DNA of 64,000 nt from Profundibacter amoris (GTDB taxonomy: Bacteria; Pseudomonadota; Alphaproteobacteria; Rhodobacterales; Rhodobacteraceae), in contig NZ_CP032125.1 of the NCBI RefSeq assembly GCF_003544895.1, positions 2,928,001 to 2,992,000 of the forward strand, read 5' to 3'. The notes below the pieces were generated by a model, which was not told where the DNA came from, did no database searches, and was given only the letters and a program-made list of their open reading frames with translations. Below are positions 8,808 to 17,792 of this stretch, piece after piece (the stretch's first letter is position 1; the number at the start of each line of letters is the position of its first letter). The translations under genes were made by a program, and so were the position numbers.

Positions 8808-11248
8808 GCGCGTATCCTTTCATTTGCCGGATCCCACAACGGCTGATCCTCCTGCACCACAGCGGGCCGCCGCTCGCCATAAATTCCAACTTCGATCTTT
8901 GTGCCCGGCACCGCCAGATCGGCTCGCAATATGCCCAGCGCAATACTGGCATTGACACGATACCCCCAACCGCCGGATGTGGTTTCGCCCACCACCTGCC
9001 CGCCATGCCAAAGGGTCGACATATAGGGCGCGTCCGCATCGCCCGCATCCACAATCAGGGTGACAAAGCGTTTGGCAGCACCTGCCTGTTTTTCCGCCAG
9101 CAATGCCGCCTTCCCGGGGAAATCCTGTGGCTTGTCCAGCTTCACAAACCGATCCAGGCCACCTTCCAGCAAGGAATAACCGGTGGACAAATCCCCCTTC
9201 CACGCACGATAGCCTTTTTCCAGCCGCAGCCGGTCCAGCGCATACATACCAAAGGGTTTTCCCCCCGCCGTTGTCACCGCATCCCAGATTGCCGGCGCGT
9301 CCTGCATGGCGCAATGCACCTCCCAGCCCAACTCGCCAGCAAAGGACACCCGCAATATTTCACAAGCCTTACCCGCCACCACGGCCTCCTGCCGGGTCAG
9401 CCAGCCTTTGGACAGGTCCGCATCCGTCATGCCGGCCAACACATCACTCGCCTTTGGTCCGGTGACCAGCAGACATTCCATTTCATCGGAATGATCCGTG
9501 ACCGTAATGCCATCCGGCGCCTGCCGCGACAGCAACTCCCCGTCATGCCACTGTGCCGTGGCGGCGGTGATCAGGTCGATTTCATCCTGCGAACGCGGGA
9601 TCACCGACATTTCCGTCACGATCCGCCCGCGATTATCGGCAAAATAGGCCAGCCCGACGCGCCCGACAGAGGGCAAACGCGAGGCCGTCAATCCGTCCAG
9701 CCAGTCACGCGCGCCTTCACCCTGCACCTTCAGCCGTGTGAAGCCCGAGATCGCCAGCACACCGCAGCCATCGCGCACCGCTTCGCATTCTTCGCGGATA
9801 CGCGGCTCCCAGGGCCCGTCACGCATCCAGGTTTGCGTTGCTTCCTCACCCAGATCATCGCCCGCTTTGGCAAACCAGTTCGCCCGCTCCCAACCATTAT
9901 ATGGCCCCATCACCGCACCGGCATCGCGCAGGCGGCTATCCAGCGACGACAGCCGCCTGTCGCGCCCCGCCGGCCATTCATGATGCGGGAAATGCATGGC
10001 GTATTCGTGGCCGTAAACCTCCATCCCCTTGGCGATGCAGTAATCATCATCCACAAATCCGGTGAACCTGCGAGGATCACACGACCACATATCCCATTCG
10101 GTTTCCCCTTCGGTGATCCATTCGGCCAGCACTTTGCCAGCCCCGCCCGCCTGCGCGATACCAAAGGTGAAAACACAAGCCTCGAATGCATTTCTCACCC
10201 CAGGCATCGGCCCGATCAGCGGGTTGCCATCCGGTGTGTAAGGGATCGGCCCGTTGATCACCTTGCTGATCCCCGCTGTGCCCAGTATCGGCACCCGGGC
10301 CATTGCGTCCTCGATATACCACTCCAATCGCTCCAGATCGTCGGGGTATAGCTGAAAGGAAAAATCCTCGGGCATCGGATCATCCGGCGTGATCCAATGC
10401 GCCTTGCAGCCCTTTTCATAGGGGCCAAGGTTCAGCCCGTATTTTTCCTGCCGCAGGTAATAGGACGTATCCACATCGCGTAGCAGAGGCAGCTTTTTCC
10501 CGCCCTCGCGGCTCCAGACCTCCAGCTCGGGGATTTCATCGGTCAGCATATACTGGTGGCTCATCACCATCATCGGCACGCGGCGGCCACCATAGGGACG
10601 GAACCATTCGCCAACCCGCTGGGCGTAGTATCCGGCGGCATTGACCACGAACTCACAGCGGATTTCGCCCTTTTCGGTTTCAACCACCCATTCATCACCC
10701 TCGCGCCGCACACCCGTTGCCGGGGTAAACCGCAATATCCGCGCCCCCAGATCGCGCGCGCCCTTGGCCAGCGCCTGTGTCATCTGCGCCGGATCAATAT
10801 CGCCGTCATGGGGATCATACAGCGCACCCTGCAGGTCATGGGTTTCAAGGAATGGGTAACGCGGCCTGATCTCGTCCACGCCCAGCATCTGGATATCCAT
10901 CCCCTGATAGCGGCCCATGCCACAGGCGCGGGTAAATTCCTGCATCCGCTCCTTGCTGTGGGCCAGCCGGATCGAACCGGTGACATGGTAATTCATTGGA
11001 TAATCCACCGCTTGGCCCAGATCGCGATACAGTTCGGTCGAATAGCGTTGCATGTTCATCAGTGACCAACTGGTGGAAAACGTCGGAACATTGCCCGCCG
11101 CATGCCATGTGCTGCCCGCCGTCAGTTCGTTCTTTTCCAGCAAAACACAATCCGTCCAGCCCGCCTTGGCCAGATGATACAGGGACGAGGTGCCAATCGC
11201 CCCGCCGCCAATGATGACAACCCGTGCTGTTGTGGGGAATTCAGCCAT
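8804..11248 (-). CDS. FAD-dependent dimethylglycine/sarcosine dehydrogenase-like enzyme with GcvT domain (paralogue 1)
   Basis: An 814-residue enzyme with the same architecture as the next gene: FAD-binding VVIIGGGAIGTSSLYHLAKAG near the N-terminus, LTAGSTWHAAGN containing the presumptive FAD-linking His, and a C-terminal GcvT/aminomethyltransferase half ending in the VQEDQPLWDPANERIRA tail. It is the first structural gene after the regulator (13-nt gap) and is coupled to the second paralogue by an ATGA overlap. Equal length with clearly different sequence points to an old duplication and two different substrates or successive demethylation steps; that division of labour is inference. Confidence 0.9.
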   Translation of the reverse strand: MAEFPTTARVVIIGGGAIGTSSLYHLAKAGWTDCVLLEKNELTAGSTWHAAGNVPTFSTSWSLMNMQRYSTELYRDLGQAVDYPMNYHVTGSIRLAHSKERMQEFTRACGMGRYQGMDIQMLGVDEIRPRYPFLETHDLQGALYDPHDGDIDPAQMTQALAKGARDLGARILRFTPATGVRREGDEWVVETEKGEIRCEFVVNAAGYYAQRVGEWFRPYGGRRVPMMVMSHQYMLTDEIPELEVWSREGGKKLPLLRDVDTSYYLRQEKYGLNLGPYEKGCKAHWITPDDPMPEDFSFQLYPDDLERLEWYIEDAMARVPILGTAGISKVINGPIPYTPDGNPLIGPMPGVRNAFEACVFTFGIAQAGGAGKVLAEWITEGETEWDMWSCDPRRFTGFVDDDYCIAKGMEVYGHEYAMHFPHHEWPAGRDRRLSSLDSRLRDAGAVMGPYNGWERANWFAKAGDDLGEEATQTWMRDGPWEPRIREECEAVRDGCGVLAISGFTRLKVQGEGARDWLDGLTASRLPSVGRVGLAYFADNRGRIVTEMSVIPRSQDEIDLITAATAQWHDGELLSRQAPDGITVTDHSDEMECLLVTGPKASDVLAGMTDADLSKGWLTRQEAVVAGKACEILRVSFAGELGWEVHCAMQDAPAIWDAVTTAGGKPFGMYALDRLRLEKGYRAWKGDLSTGYSLLEGGLDRFVKLDKPQDFPGKAALLAEKQAGAAKRFVTLIVDAGDADAPYMSTLWHGGQVVGETTSGGWGYRVNASIALGILRADLAVPGTKIEVGIYGERRPAVVQEDQPLWDPANERIRA

Positions 11249-11261
11249 GATATGCTCCTTG

Positions 11262-11834
11262 TCAGTATACTGGCGGCGCGATCACCCAGATCGCCACGGC
11301 CGGTTCGTCATAGGGGTTGGACCAGCGGTGCACCTCGCCTTTGATACGGAAACTGTCGCCGGGGTGGATGGTGAATTTGCGCCCGGCGATCCACAGGTCC
11401 AGCTTGCCGGATACCAGATAACCTACTTCTTGTGTTGGCCGGGCCACGGCTTCGCCTATATCCGAACGGGGTTCAAAGGTCGAATGAACCACCTCGAAAT
11501 CATCGGTCAGGTCAGGCGAAAGTAATTCCTCGACCAACCCTGCCTCGCGGTTTCCGATACTGCGCCGCGCGCCCTTTCGCACCACAAAACCTTCTTCGCC
11601 GGCAGGGGCGGCAGCATGGGAAAACAGCATCGAGATGGGCACATCTAGTGCCGCGGAAATTTTGCGCAAGTCATCAACCGACGGGTCCGACAAATCCCGC
11701 TCGACCTGTGACAACCACCCAACGGATCGCCCCAACCTCTCGGCCAAATCCGTCAAAGTCACTCCGCGCGCCTTGCGGATGGCTCGCAGATCAGCCCCTA
11801 ATGTTTTAGAGTTTGCCGGATCGGTATGTAACAC
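11262..11834 (-). CDS. XRE-family regulator with C-terminal cupin sensor
   Basis: A 190-residue regulator: N-terminal helix-turn-helix (residues ~11-66; LAERLGRSVGWLSQVERDLS) and C-terminal cupin_2 domain (residues ~110-188; PTQEVGYLVSGKLDLWIAGR and HPGDSFRIKGEVHRWSNP) that probably senses a small ligand. The start is GTG with AAGGG about 10 nt upstream. It is the promoter-proximal gene of the two-dehydrogenase operon and very likely controls it; a palindrome lies 16-28 nt upstream of the start. Members of this class often respond to amines or amino acids, which fits a methylated-amine pathway. Confidence 0.9.
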   Translation of the reverse strand: MLHTDPANSKTLGADLRAIRKARGVTLTDLAERLGRSVGWLSQVERDLSDPSVDDLRKISAALDVPISMLFSHAAAPAGEEGFVVRKGARRSIGNREAGLVEELLSPDLTDDFEVVHSTFEPRSDIGEAVARPTQEVGYLVSGKLDLWIAGRKFTIHPGDSFRIKGEVHRWSNPYDEPAVAIWVIAPPVY

Positions 11835-11838
11835 TAAA

Positions 11839-11873
11839 TGAAATCCCTTGTGAAATTTTCACCTGTAATTTCA
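11839..11873. promoter_or_regulatory. Candidate operator of the XRE-cupin regulator
   Basis: A perfect 13-nt palindrome GTGAAATTTTCAC (11850-11862) is flanked by a further TGAAAT at 11839 (12 nt apart, same face class) and an inverted ATTTCA at 11868. The cluster lies immediately upstream of the regulator start, as expected for autoregulation. Function is inferred from position and symmetry. Confidence 0.5.
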
Positions 11874-11926
11874 CCATTGCCCCTAATAGTGATTCCCTGC
11901 AAGAGGGTTTTCATCTTCTTCTTTTT

Positions 11927-11953
11927 GAAAATACCTCCGCCGGAGGCCTAAAA
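11927..11953. repeat. Dispersed intergenic repeat (CCTCCGCCGGAGG type), copy 2
   Basis: A shorter and more palindromic copy of the 33-nt repeat. It lies about 75-100 nt downstream of the minus-strand fRMsr gene, and on that strand forms a CCTCC-GGC-GGAGG hairpin followed by TATTTTC. The rest of the 11835-12028 gap holds the operator described above and no gene. Confidence 0.55.
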
Positions 11954-12028
11954 GTCAGGCCGAGCAAAGCGAGGCCCCCGCCGACCCGTTAGCCCCCTGC
12001 CAAGGGGGCGTCGGGGCGGAACACCTGA

Positions 12029-12475
12029 CTATCGGGAAAACACAGATGCCAAAATAGCTACCAGTGCCTCGGCATCCTCATCGTCAAAAGCATCCGGCTG
12101 GTTGCTGTCGATATCAAACACCCCCAGCAATGCGCGCCCCTTGTCCCATACCGGTATTACCAATTCGCTTCGGGTGCTCGAGGCACAGGCGATATGCCCG
12201 TCAAAGCTTTCGACATCCGCCACCAGTTGCACCTCTCCGGTGCGCGCCGCAGCCCCGCAAACCCCGCGTGAAAACGGGATCACCAGACAGCCGTGGCCGC
12301 CCTGATAGGGGCCTATCTTTAACAGATCACCCCCCACATTGCGGTAAAACCCCGTCCAGTCAAAACGATCGTCACTATGATGCACCTCGCAGGCCACCGT
12401 GGCCATCAGGGAAACGGTATCCGTTTCCCCTTCGGTCAGGGCGGCAATGCGTTTGGCAAGGGACGGATAGTCCAC
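12029..12475 (-). CDS. msrC: GAF-domain free methionine-(R)-sulfoxide reductase
   Basis: Reduces free L-methionine-(R)-S-oxide in the cytoplasm. The 148-residue protein is one GAF domain with the three redox cysteines of the fRMsr family: GGHGCLVIPF, SRGVCGAAA and GHIACASSTRSE. DWTGFYR and DIDSNQPDAFDDED are also typical. It starts at a GTG only 2 nt after the thiolase stop, so the two are cotranscribed, although no metabolic link is obvious. Confidence 0.9.
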   Translation of the reverse strand: MDYPSLAKRIAALTEGETDTVSLMATVACEVHHSDDRFDWTGFYRNVGGDLLKIGPYQGGHGCLVIPFSRGVCGAAARTGEVQLVADVESFDGHIACASSTRSELVIPVWDKGRALLGVFDIDSNQPDAFDDEDAEALVAILASVFSR

Positions 12476-12477
12476 CC

Positions 12478-13656
12478 TTACACCCGTTCGATCGCAATCG
12501 CGGTGCCTTCACCGCCGCCGATGCAAATCGCCGCCACACCGCGCTTCAACCCGCGTTTTTCCAGTGCGTTCAGCAGAGTAACAATGATCCGCGTGCCGGA
12601 GGCCCCGATCGGATGGCCCAGCGCACAGGCGCCGCCGTTCACGTTCACAATGTCGCGCGGCACACCCAGTTCGTGCATCAATGCCATTGGCACCACGGCA
12701 AAGGCCTCGTTCACTTCCCACAGGTCCACGTCCGATACCGACCAGCCGATTTTGGCCAGCAGTTTCTGGACCGCAGGAACCGGCGCTGTGGTGAACCAGC
12801 CAGGGGCCTGCGCGTGGCTTTCATGCCCCAATATCCGCGCCCGCACCTTCAGGCCCTTCTCGGCAGCCGCCCCAGCGCTCGCCATCACCAGCGCCGCCGC
12901 ACCGTCGGAAATAGACGAGGCATTTGCCGCCGTCACGGTACCGTCTTTTTTGAACGCCGGACGCAGTTGAGGGATCTTCTCGGGTCGTGCCTTGGCGGGC
13001 TGTTCATCCGCTGCCACCACGGTTTCCCCGCGCCGCGTGGTCAGGGTGACCGGCGTGATTTCCCCGTCAAACGCCCCGCTCTTTTCAGCCTCTAAAGCGT
13101 TTGATAAAGACTTCAGCGCGAATTCGTCCTGATCCTCGCGGGTGAACTGGAACTTCTCGGCGCAATCCTCGGCAAAGGTGCCCATCAGGCGGCCCTTGTC
13201 ATAAGCATCCTCAAGCCCGTCCAGAAACATACTGTCCTGAACGCTCTGGTGGCCGATCCGCGCCCCGCCGCGCATTTTGGGCAGCAGATAAGGCGCGTTG
13301 GTCATGCTTTCCATGCCGCCTGCCACCATCACATCGGTGCCACCCAGCGCGATCTGGTCATAGGCCATCATCGCCGTTTTCATACCCGAGCCGCACATCT
13401 TGTTCAGCGTGGTTGCGGGAACCTCTTCGCCCAGCCCCGCCGCAAAACCGGCCTGCCGTGCCGGTGCCTGTCCCAGACCGGCGGGCAGAACACAGCCCAT
13501 CAGAACCTCCTGGATCATTTCAGGCGTCGCACCGGCCCCTTCAATCGCGGCCTTTATCGCGGCCCCGCCCAGCACGGGGGCTTCGACCCCGTCGAACACC
13601 CCTTGAAACCCGCCCATCGGTGTGCGGGACGCCCCGGCGATCACGACTTCTTTCAT
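12478..13656 (-). CDS. Acetyl-CoA C-acyltransferase (thiolase II type)
   Basis: Condenses two acetyl-CoA to acetoacetyl-CoA or runs the reverse cleavage. The 392-residue protein has the nucleophilic Cys in LNKMCGSGMKTAM (about residue 87), the His of GGACALGHPIGASG and the second Cys in CIGGGEGTA, all where biosynthetic thiolases keep them. It is first in a two-gene unit with fRMsr and divergent from the STAS gene. Whether it serves acetate/PHB metabolism or fatty/amino-acid degradation is not shown by the neighbours. Confidence 0.93.
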   Translation of the reverse strand: MKEVVIAGASRTPMGGFQGVFDGVEAPVLGGAAIKAAIEGAGATPEMIQEVLMGCVLPAGLGQAPARQAGFAAGLGEEVPATTLNKMCGSGMKTAMMAYDQIALGGTDVMVAGGMESMTNAPYLLPKMRGGARIGHQSVQDSMFLDGLEDAYDKGRLMGTFAEDCAEKFQFTREDQDEFALKSLSNALEAEKSGAFDGEITPVTLTTRRGETVVAADEQPAKARPEKIPQLRPAFKKDGTVTAANASSISDGAAALVMASAGAAAEKGLKVRARILGHESHAQAPGWFTTAPVPAVQKLLAKIGWSVSDVDLWEVNEAFAVVPMALMHELGVPRDIVNVNGGACALGHPIGASGTRIIVTLLNALEKRGLKRGVAAICIGGGEGTAIAIERV

Positions 13657-13759
13657 TTGCTCAATCCTTCATAAAAAATCGACAGCTCTCGGGGTTTGCA
13701 TACCGTTTGGTAACGATTGCTGTCTACCCTGACGACACCGAAACGTTACGGAGAGTATA

Positions 13760-14104
13760 ATGCAGCTGGAAACAACCCCCCGCGACGATGCACTGGTCGT
13801 CACCGCCCTGATGGACCGGATCGATGCCGCCATCGCCATCCAGTTCAAGGATGACTTGCGCACTGTCACCAACGGCGAAGCGCCCCGCGTGGTGCTGGAC
13901 CTGTCGCATGTCGATTTTCTGGACAGCAGCGGACTTGGCGCCGTCGTCGCCGCGATGAAACTGCTGGCACCGGCCCAGAAACTGGAACTGGCCGGCCTTG
14001 GCCCCAATGTCGAAAAGGTATTTCGCCTGACGCGGATGGATTCGGTATTCACCATTCACAGCACTGTCGATGCCGCATTTGACGGGGTTGCAAAAGCATC
14101 CTGA
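13760..14104 (+). CDS. STAS-domain anti-sigma factor antagonist
   Basis: A 114-residue single STAS domain of the SpoIIAA/RsbV class. The phosphorylatable serine lies in VDFLDSSGLGAVVA (about residue 56). It should bind or be phosphorylated by the HATPase kinase encoded 33 nt downstream, forming a partner-switch pair. The start is ATG 13760 behind a GGAGAG site. The sigma factor and the phosphatase that usually complete the switch are not in the neighbourhood. Confidence 0.9.
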   Translation: MQLETTPRDDALVVTALMDRIDAAIAIQFKDDLRTVTNGEAPRVVLDLSHVDFLDSSGLGAVVAAMKLLAPAQKLELAGLGPNVEKVFRLTRMDSVFTIHSTVDAAFDGVAKAS

Positions 14105-14137
14105 CCTATTGATCCTGTTGATAAAAAGGGCTGAACC

Positions 14138-14590
14138 TTGCCTCAGTTACAAAATCTGAACAATAATAGTTTCCGCATTACTTTCCCGGGAAAACCCCTT
14201 GCCGTGCGCTCGGCACTTGCGCAGATGATGGAGCAACTTACCGCGCTTGATCTGTCCGACCATGATCGCGGGAACATCGAACTGGTTCTGGCCGAAGCGA
14301 TGAACAACATCGTTGAACATGCCTATATCGGCACCCCGGACGGCATGGTCGAATTACAAATCACGCCGACATATAATGGACTGGTTTGCCATTTGCGGGA
14401 CGAAGGCGTGCCTATGCCCGAGGGCAAAGCACCAAGCGGATCGCCTGCCCCGCTGGATTGCGATACCGAGGAACTGCCGGAAGGTGGATTCGGCTGGTTC
14501 CTGATTCGCGATCTGGCACATGATTTGAACTACACCCGTATATCCGGGAAGAACCTGCTTAGCTTCCGGATTTCTATCGGGGCAACTTGA
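14138..14590 (+). CDS. RsbW-type anti-sigma factor / serine kinase (HATPase_c_2)
   Basis: A 150-residue GHKL ATPase domain. The N-box is visible in VLAEAMNNIVEHAY (about residues 51-64) and a G-box in GGFGWFLIRDLAHDL. Such proteins phosphorylate a STAS partner and sequester a sigma factor or another target. It follows the STAS gene closely and should be in the same operon. The initiating codon appears to be TTG (14138). The target is not known. Confidence 0.87.
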   Translation: MPQLQNLNNNSFRITFPGKPLAVRSALAQMMEQLTALDLSDHDRGNIELVLAEAMNNIVEHAYIGTPDGMVELQITPTYNGLVCHLRDEGVPMPEGKAPSGSPAPLDCDTEELPEGGFGWFLIRDLAHDLNYTRISGKNLLSFRISIGAT

Positions 14591-14828
14591 TTACCCGACA
14601 ATTGGTGCCATTTCGTGCAAAATGCCGTATTTTGGCCGCAATCACACCTCAAGTCGGACAGAATAGCAGGGAATATTCAAAGGGTAGCTGCATATAGCTT
14701 CCCTCGGCGTCGTGTTTAACAGCCCCCACCCAGTTCGCGACGTCGAGGACTACTCCCCAAAATTAGAATTGGAATTGCGCCTGAACCGGCCTAGAGTTTG
14801 CTTTGCATACAGCAAAGGAGACCACGGA

Positions 14829-16409
14829 ATGCGCGATTACCACCTGCCGGGCCGGTCGGCCGTTTATGCCAGCAACGGGATGTGCGCAACATCGCACCCC
14901 TTGGCCGCCAAGGTGGCCGTGCAGATGCTGGAAGCGGGCGGAAATGCGGTAGATGCCGCAATTGCCGCCGCTGTTTTGCTGGGTATTTGCGAACCACAAA
15001 GCACCGGTATTGGCGGGGATTGTTTTGTCCTGCTGAAACCGGCAGACAGCGAGGATATTGTAGCCCTGAACGGTTCAGGCCGCGCGCCTGCCGGACTTTC
15101 GGCGCAAAAATTGCGGGACGGGGGCCACAAAACCATCCCCCTTGGCAGCCCCGATGCCGTCACCATCCCCGGTGCGATCGACGCCTTTTGTCGCCTGTCC
15201 AAAGACTGGGGCAAGATCGGGCTAAAAGCCTCGCTCGCGCCTGCAATATATTATGCGGAAACCGGTGTGCCGGTCGCTCCGCGGGCCTCGTTTGACTGGG
15301 CCGGCAATGCCGAACGCCTTCAGGGTGCTGCACGGAAATTCTATCTGAACAACGGCACCCCGCTGACCGCCGGCCAGATTTTCCGCGCCCCCGGTCAGGC
15401 CGAGGTTCTGCGCCGTATATCGACAGAGGGCCGCGATGGATTTTATGAGGGCGAAGTCGCCGAGGACATGGTGAATTCGCTACAGGCAATGGGCGGCAGC
15501 CACACGCTGGACGATTTCGCCGCGACCGCCTGCGATTTCACGGATCCGGTCAGCGGACAATACAAGGGTTATGAACTGGTTGAGCATCCGCCCAACGGTC
15601 AGGGTGCCACCGCCATTCTGATGGCAAAAATCCTGAGCCATTTCGATCTGCCCGCGCTGGACCCCTTCGGCGCGCAACGTGCCCATCTGGAAGCCGAGGC
15701 CGCCAAACTGGCCTATGACGCCCGCAACCGGTTTATCGCCGATCCTGATATGACCACCCGTCTGGAGCACATGCTGGCCGATGAAACTGCCGCCAGTCTG
15801 GCCGCGCTGATTGATCCGGCGCGCGCGATGGAAAACCCCGCCGCCCTGTCGGAAAATGTGCACAAAGATACGGTTTACCTGACCGTTGTAGACAAGGACC
15901 GGATGGCGGTTTCCCTGATCTATTCGATTTATTACGCCTTTGGCTCGGGCCTTGCTTCGGACAAGTTCGGCATCAATTTCCAGAACCGTGGCGCAGGCTT
16001 TAACCTGATCAAAGGCCACCCGAACGAGGCCGGTGGCGGCAAACGCCCGATGCATACAATCATTCCCGGGATGCTGAAACAGGGTGGCAAAGTGATCATG
16101 CCCTTCGGTGTGATGGGCGGGGCTTACCAGCCCAATGGCCATGTGCGGTTCATGACCAATATGGTCGATTTCGGCTTGCACCCCCAAGCCGCCATCGACG
16201 CCCCGCGCAGTTTTTCAGACGAAGGCGTGATGAATGTTGAACGCGGCTATAGCGATGCGGTGCGACAGGAGCTGGCCGATATGGGGCACAAGGTGGTGAT
16301 CCCCAAAGCCGCATTGGGCGGCGCACAGGCAATCCGTATCGACCACGACGCAGGTGTGCTGATCGGCGCATCGGATCCGCGCAAGGATGGCTGCGCTTTG
16401 GGGTATTAA
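14829..16409 (+). CDS. Gamma-glutamyltransferase family protein
   Basis: An Ntn hydrolase that cleaves gamma-glutamyl bonds such as in glutathione, or a related N-acyl substrate. The 526-residue precursor has the family's GGNAVDAAIAAAVLLGICEP and STGIGGDCF motifs and the autoprocessing Thr in HKDTVYLTVVD (residue ~348), followed by GSGL and GGKRPMHTIIP. No clear signal peptide is present at the chosen start, so a cytoplasmic enzyme is likely. Start is ATG 14829 because AAAGGAG lies 9 nt upstream; the frame remains open to 14712. The 240-nt gap upstream contains no gene. Confidence 0.88.
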   Translation: MRDYHLPGRSAVYASNGMCATSHPLAAKVAVQMLEAGGNAVDAAIAAAVLLGICEPQSTGIGGDCFVLLKPADSEDIVALNGSGRAPAGLSAQKLRDGGHKTIPLGSPDAVTIPGAIDAFCRLSKDWGKIGLKASLAPAIYYAETGVPVAPRASFDWAGNAERLQGAARKFYLNNGTPLTAGQIFRAPGQAEVLRRISTEGRDGFYEGEVAEDMVNSLQAMGGSHTLDDFAATACDFTDPVSGQYKGYELVEHPPNGQGATAILMAKILSHFDLPALDPFGAQRAHLEAEAAKLAYDARNRFIADPDMTTRLEHMLADETAASLAALIDPARAMENPAALSENVHKDTVYLTVVDKDRMAVSLIYSIYYAFGSGLASDKFGINFQNRGAGFNLIKGHPNEAGGGKRPMHTIIPGMLKQGGKVIMPFGVMGGAYQPNGHVRFMTNMVDFGLHPQAAIDAPRSFSDEGVMNVERGYSDAVRQELADMGHKVVIPKAALGGAQAIRIDHDAGVLIGASDPRKDGCALGY

Positions 16410-16415
16410 GCCGCT

Positions 16416-16742
16416 TTAGTTTAGTTGAAACTGTAACGGATACTGCCCGTCCTCGAAATCACCAAACAGGTCGGGCAGATCGGGGTGGCTGACCGGCTCG
16501 CCTGTATAGTCGGCGACAAGGTTCTGTTCCGACACATAAGCCACATAATAGCTTTGGTCGTTTTCCGCCAGAAGGTGGTAAAACGGCTGGTCCTTGTTCG
16601 GGCGCACCTCTTCGGGGATGGCCTCGTACCAGTCCTCGGTATTGGCGAACATGGCATCCACATCGAAAACCACCCCGCGAAAGGGATGTTTCCTGTGGCG
16701 CACAACCTGGCCCAAATGATATTTAGCACGCGATTTTAACAT
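16416..16742 (-). CDS. hspQ: Heat shock protein HspQ
   Basis: A 108-residue protein of the HspQ/YccV (hemimethylated-DNA-binding) family. In enterobacteria HspQ is an activator and specificity enhancer of the Lon protease. Family features visible are HLGQVVRHRKHPFRGVVFDV, PNKDQPFYHLL and YVSEQNLVADYTGEPV. It is convergent with gamma-glutamyltransferase (6-nt gap). No clear heat-shock promoter was recognised upstream. Confidence 0.92.
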   Translation of the reverse strand: MLKSRAKYHLGQVVRHRKHPFRGVVFDVDAMFANTEDWYEAIPEEVRPNKDQPFYHLLAENDQSYYVAYVSEQNLVADYTGEPVSHPDLPDLFGDFEDGQYPLQFQLN

Positions 16743-16826
16743 TGCTTTTCAGCCCCCATATCCCGTTATTAATACCGGAACGGGTGCCTGTCCATGCAGG
16801 AAGGTGCGAAAAGAAGGAAACAGTTT

Positions 16827-17708
16827 GTGAATCTATTTCTAACAGTACTTGAAATTGTCACGCCCGTTTTCCTGCTGGCCGCGATCGGGTTCACATGGGT
16901 CAAGCTGGGGTTCGAGTATCGGGTCGAATTTGTCACCCGTCTGGCAATGACCCTTTCGGTGCCCTGCCTGATCTTCACCGCCCTGATGAAAACCGAGATC
17001 GACCCCGCCGCACTGGCCACCCTGTCCTTTGCCGCGCTGGCGGCTTACGGGGCGGTCATGCTGTTGTCCTACCTGCTGGTGCAGGGCGCAGGGCTGGAGC
17101 ATCGCACCTACCTTGCCCCTGTCATTTTCGGCAACACCGGCAATCTGGGCCTGCCGCTGGCGCTGTTTGCCTTTGGCGAAACAGGTTTGGGCTATGCCGT
17201 GGTGGTGTTCGCGATCATGGCGATCCTGTCGTTTACATTCGGGGTCTGGCTGGTGTCTGGCGGGGGCTCGCCACTAAAGGCGATCAAGGAGCCAATCGTT
17301 GCCGCCACCCTGCTGGGCGCCTTGTTCATGTGGCAGGGCTGGCAAACGCCCAAACCCATCACCAACACGCTGGAACTGATCGGGCAGATGGCCATCCCGA
17401 TCATGCTGCTGACCCTTGGCGTGGCCGTTGCCCGCCTGAAACCCGGGCGCATGGGGCGGGCGGTCTGGCTGTCACTGGCCAAAGTGGTGATCTGTATCGG
17501 GGCGGCATGGGGTGTCGGCTTTTGGCTGAACCTGCCGCCGGTGCCTTTTGCGGTGCTGGTGATGCAGGTGTCCACCCCCGTGGCCGTTACATCCTATATG
17601 CTGGCGGAAAAATACGGGGCGGATGCCGATGCCGTTGCCGGGCTGGTGGTGGTTTCAACGCTGCTAAGCGTGGTCACAATCCCGCTAACACTGGTATTTC
17701 TGCTGTAA
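16827..17708 (+). CDS. AEC family transporter (auxin efflux carrier type)
   Basis: An inner-membrane secondary carrier of about 293 residues with some ten hydrophobic segments spread over the whole length, in the AEC (TC 2.A.69) fold; typical signs are VPCLIFTALMKTEI, FGNTGNLGLPLALFAFGE and MQVSTPVAVTSYMLAEKYG. Substrates of the family are organic acids such as malate/malonate or auxin-like compounds; here it is unknown. GTG 16827 is preferred as start (AGAAGGAAA 9 nt upstream); the frame is open to an ATG at 16794. Confidence 0.87.
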   Translation: MNLFLTVLEIVTPVFLLAAIGFTWVKLGFEYRVEFVTRLAMTLSVPCLIFTALMKTEIDPAALATLSFAALAAYGAVMLLSYLLVQGAGLEHRTYLAPVIFGNTGNLGLPLALFAFGETGLGYAVVVFAIMAILSFTFGVWLVSGGGSPLKAIKEPIVAATLLGALFMWQGWQTPKPITNTLELIGQMAIPIMLLTLGVAVARLKPGRMGRAVWLSLAKVVICIGAAWGVGFWLNLPPVPFAVLVMQVSTPVAVTSYMLAEKYGADADAVAGLVVVSTLLSVVTIPLTLVFLL

Positions 17709-17792
17709 CGCGGCAATTTCGGCCTTTTATCCCATGGGTGAAATGGTCTAAACTATGTGAAAATATAAAACAAAAAATAAGCGAGAGGCGTA

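Noticed and set aside
6366-11248. DMSP demethylase (DmdA) for the GcvT-domain proteins
   Set aside because: DmdA is about 365 aa with only the GcvT-like part; these are ~813 aa with a covalent-FAD dehydrogenase domain.
13760-14590. Toxin-antitoxin pair
   Set aside because: Both proteins fit STAS and HATPase partner-switch families.
14712-14828. N-terminal extension of gamma-glutamyltransferase
   Set aside because: The frame is open, but the extension is not family-like and a strong AAAGGAG precedes ATG 14829.
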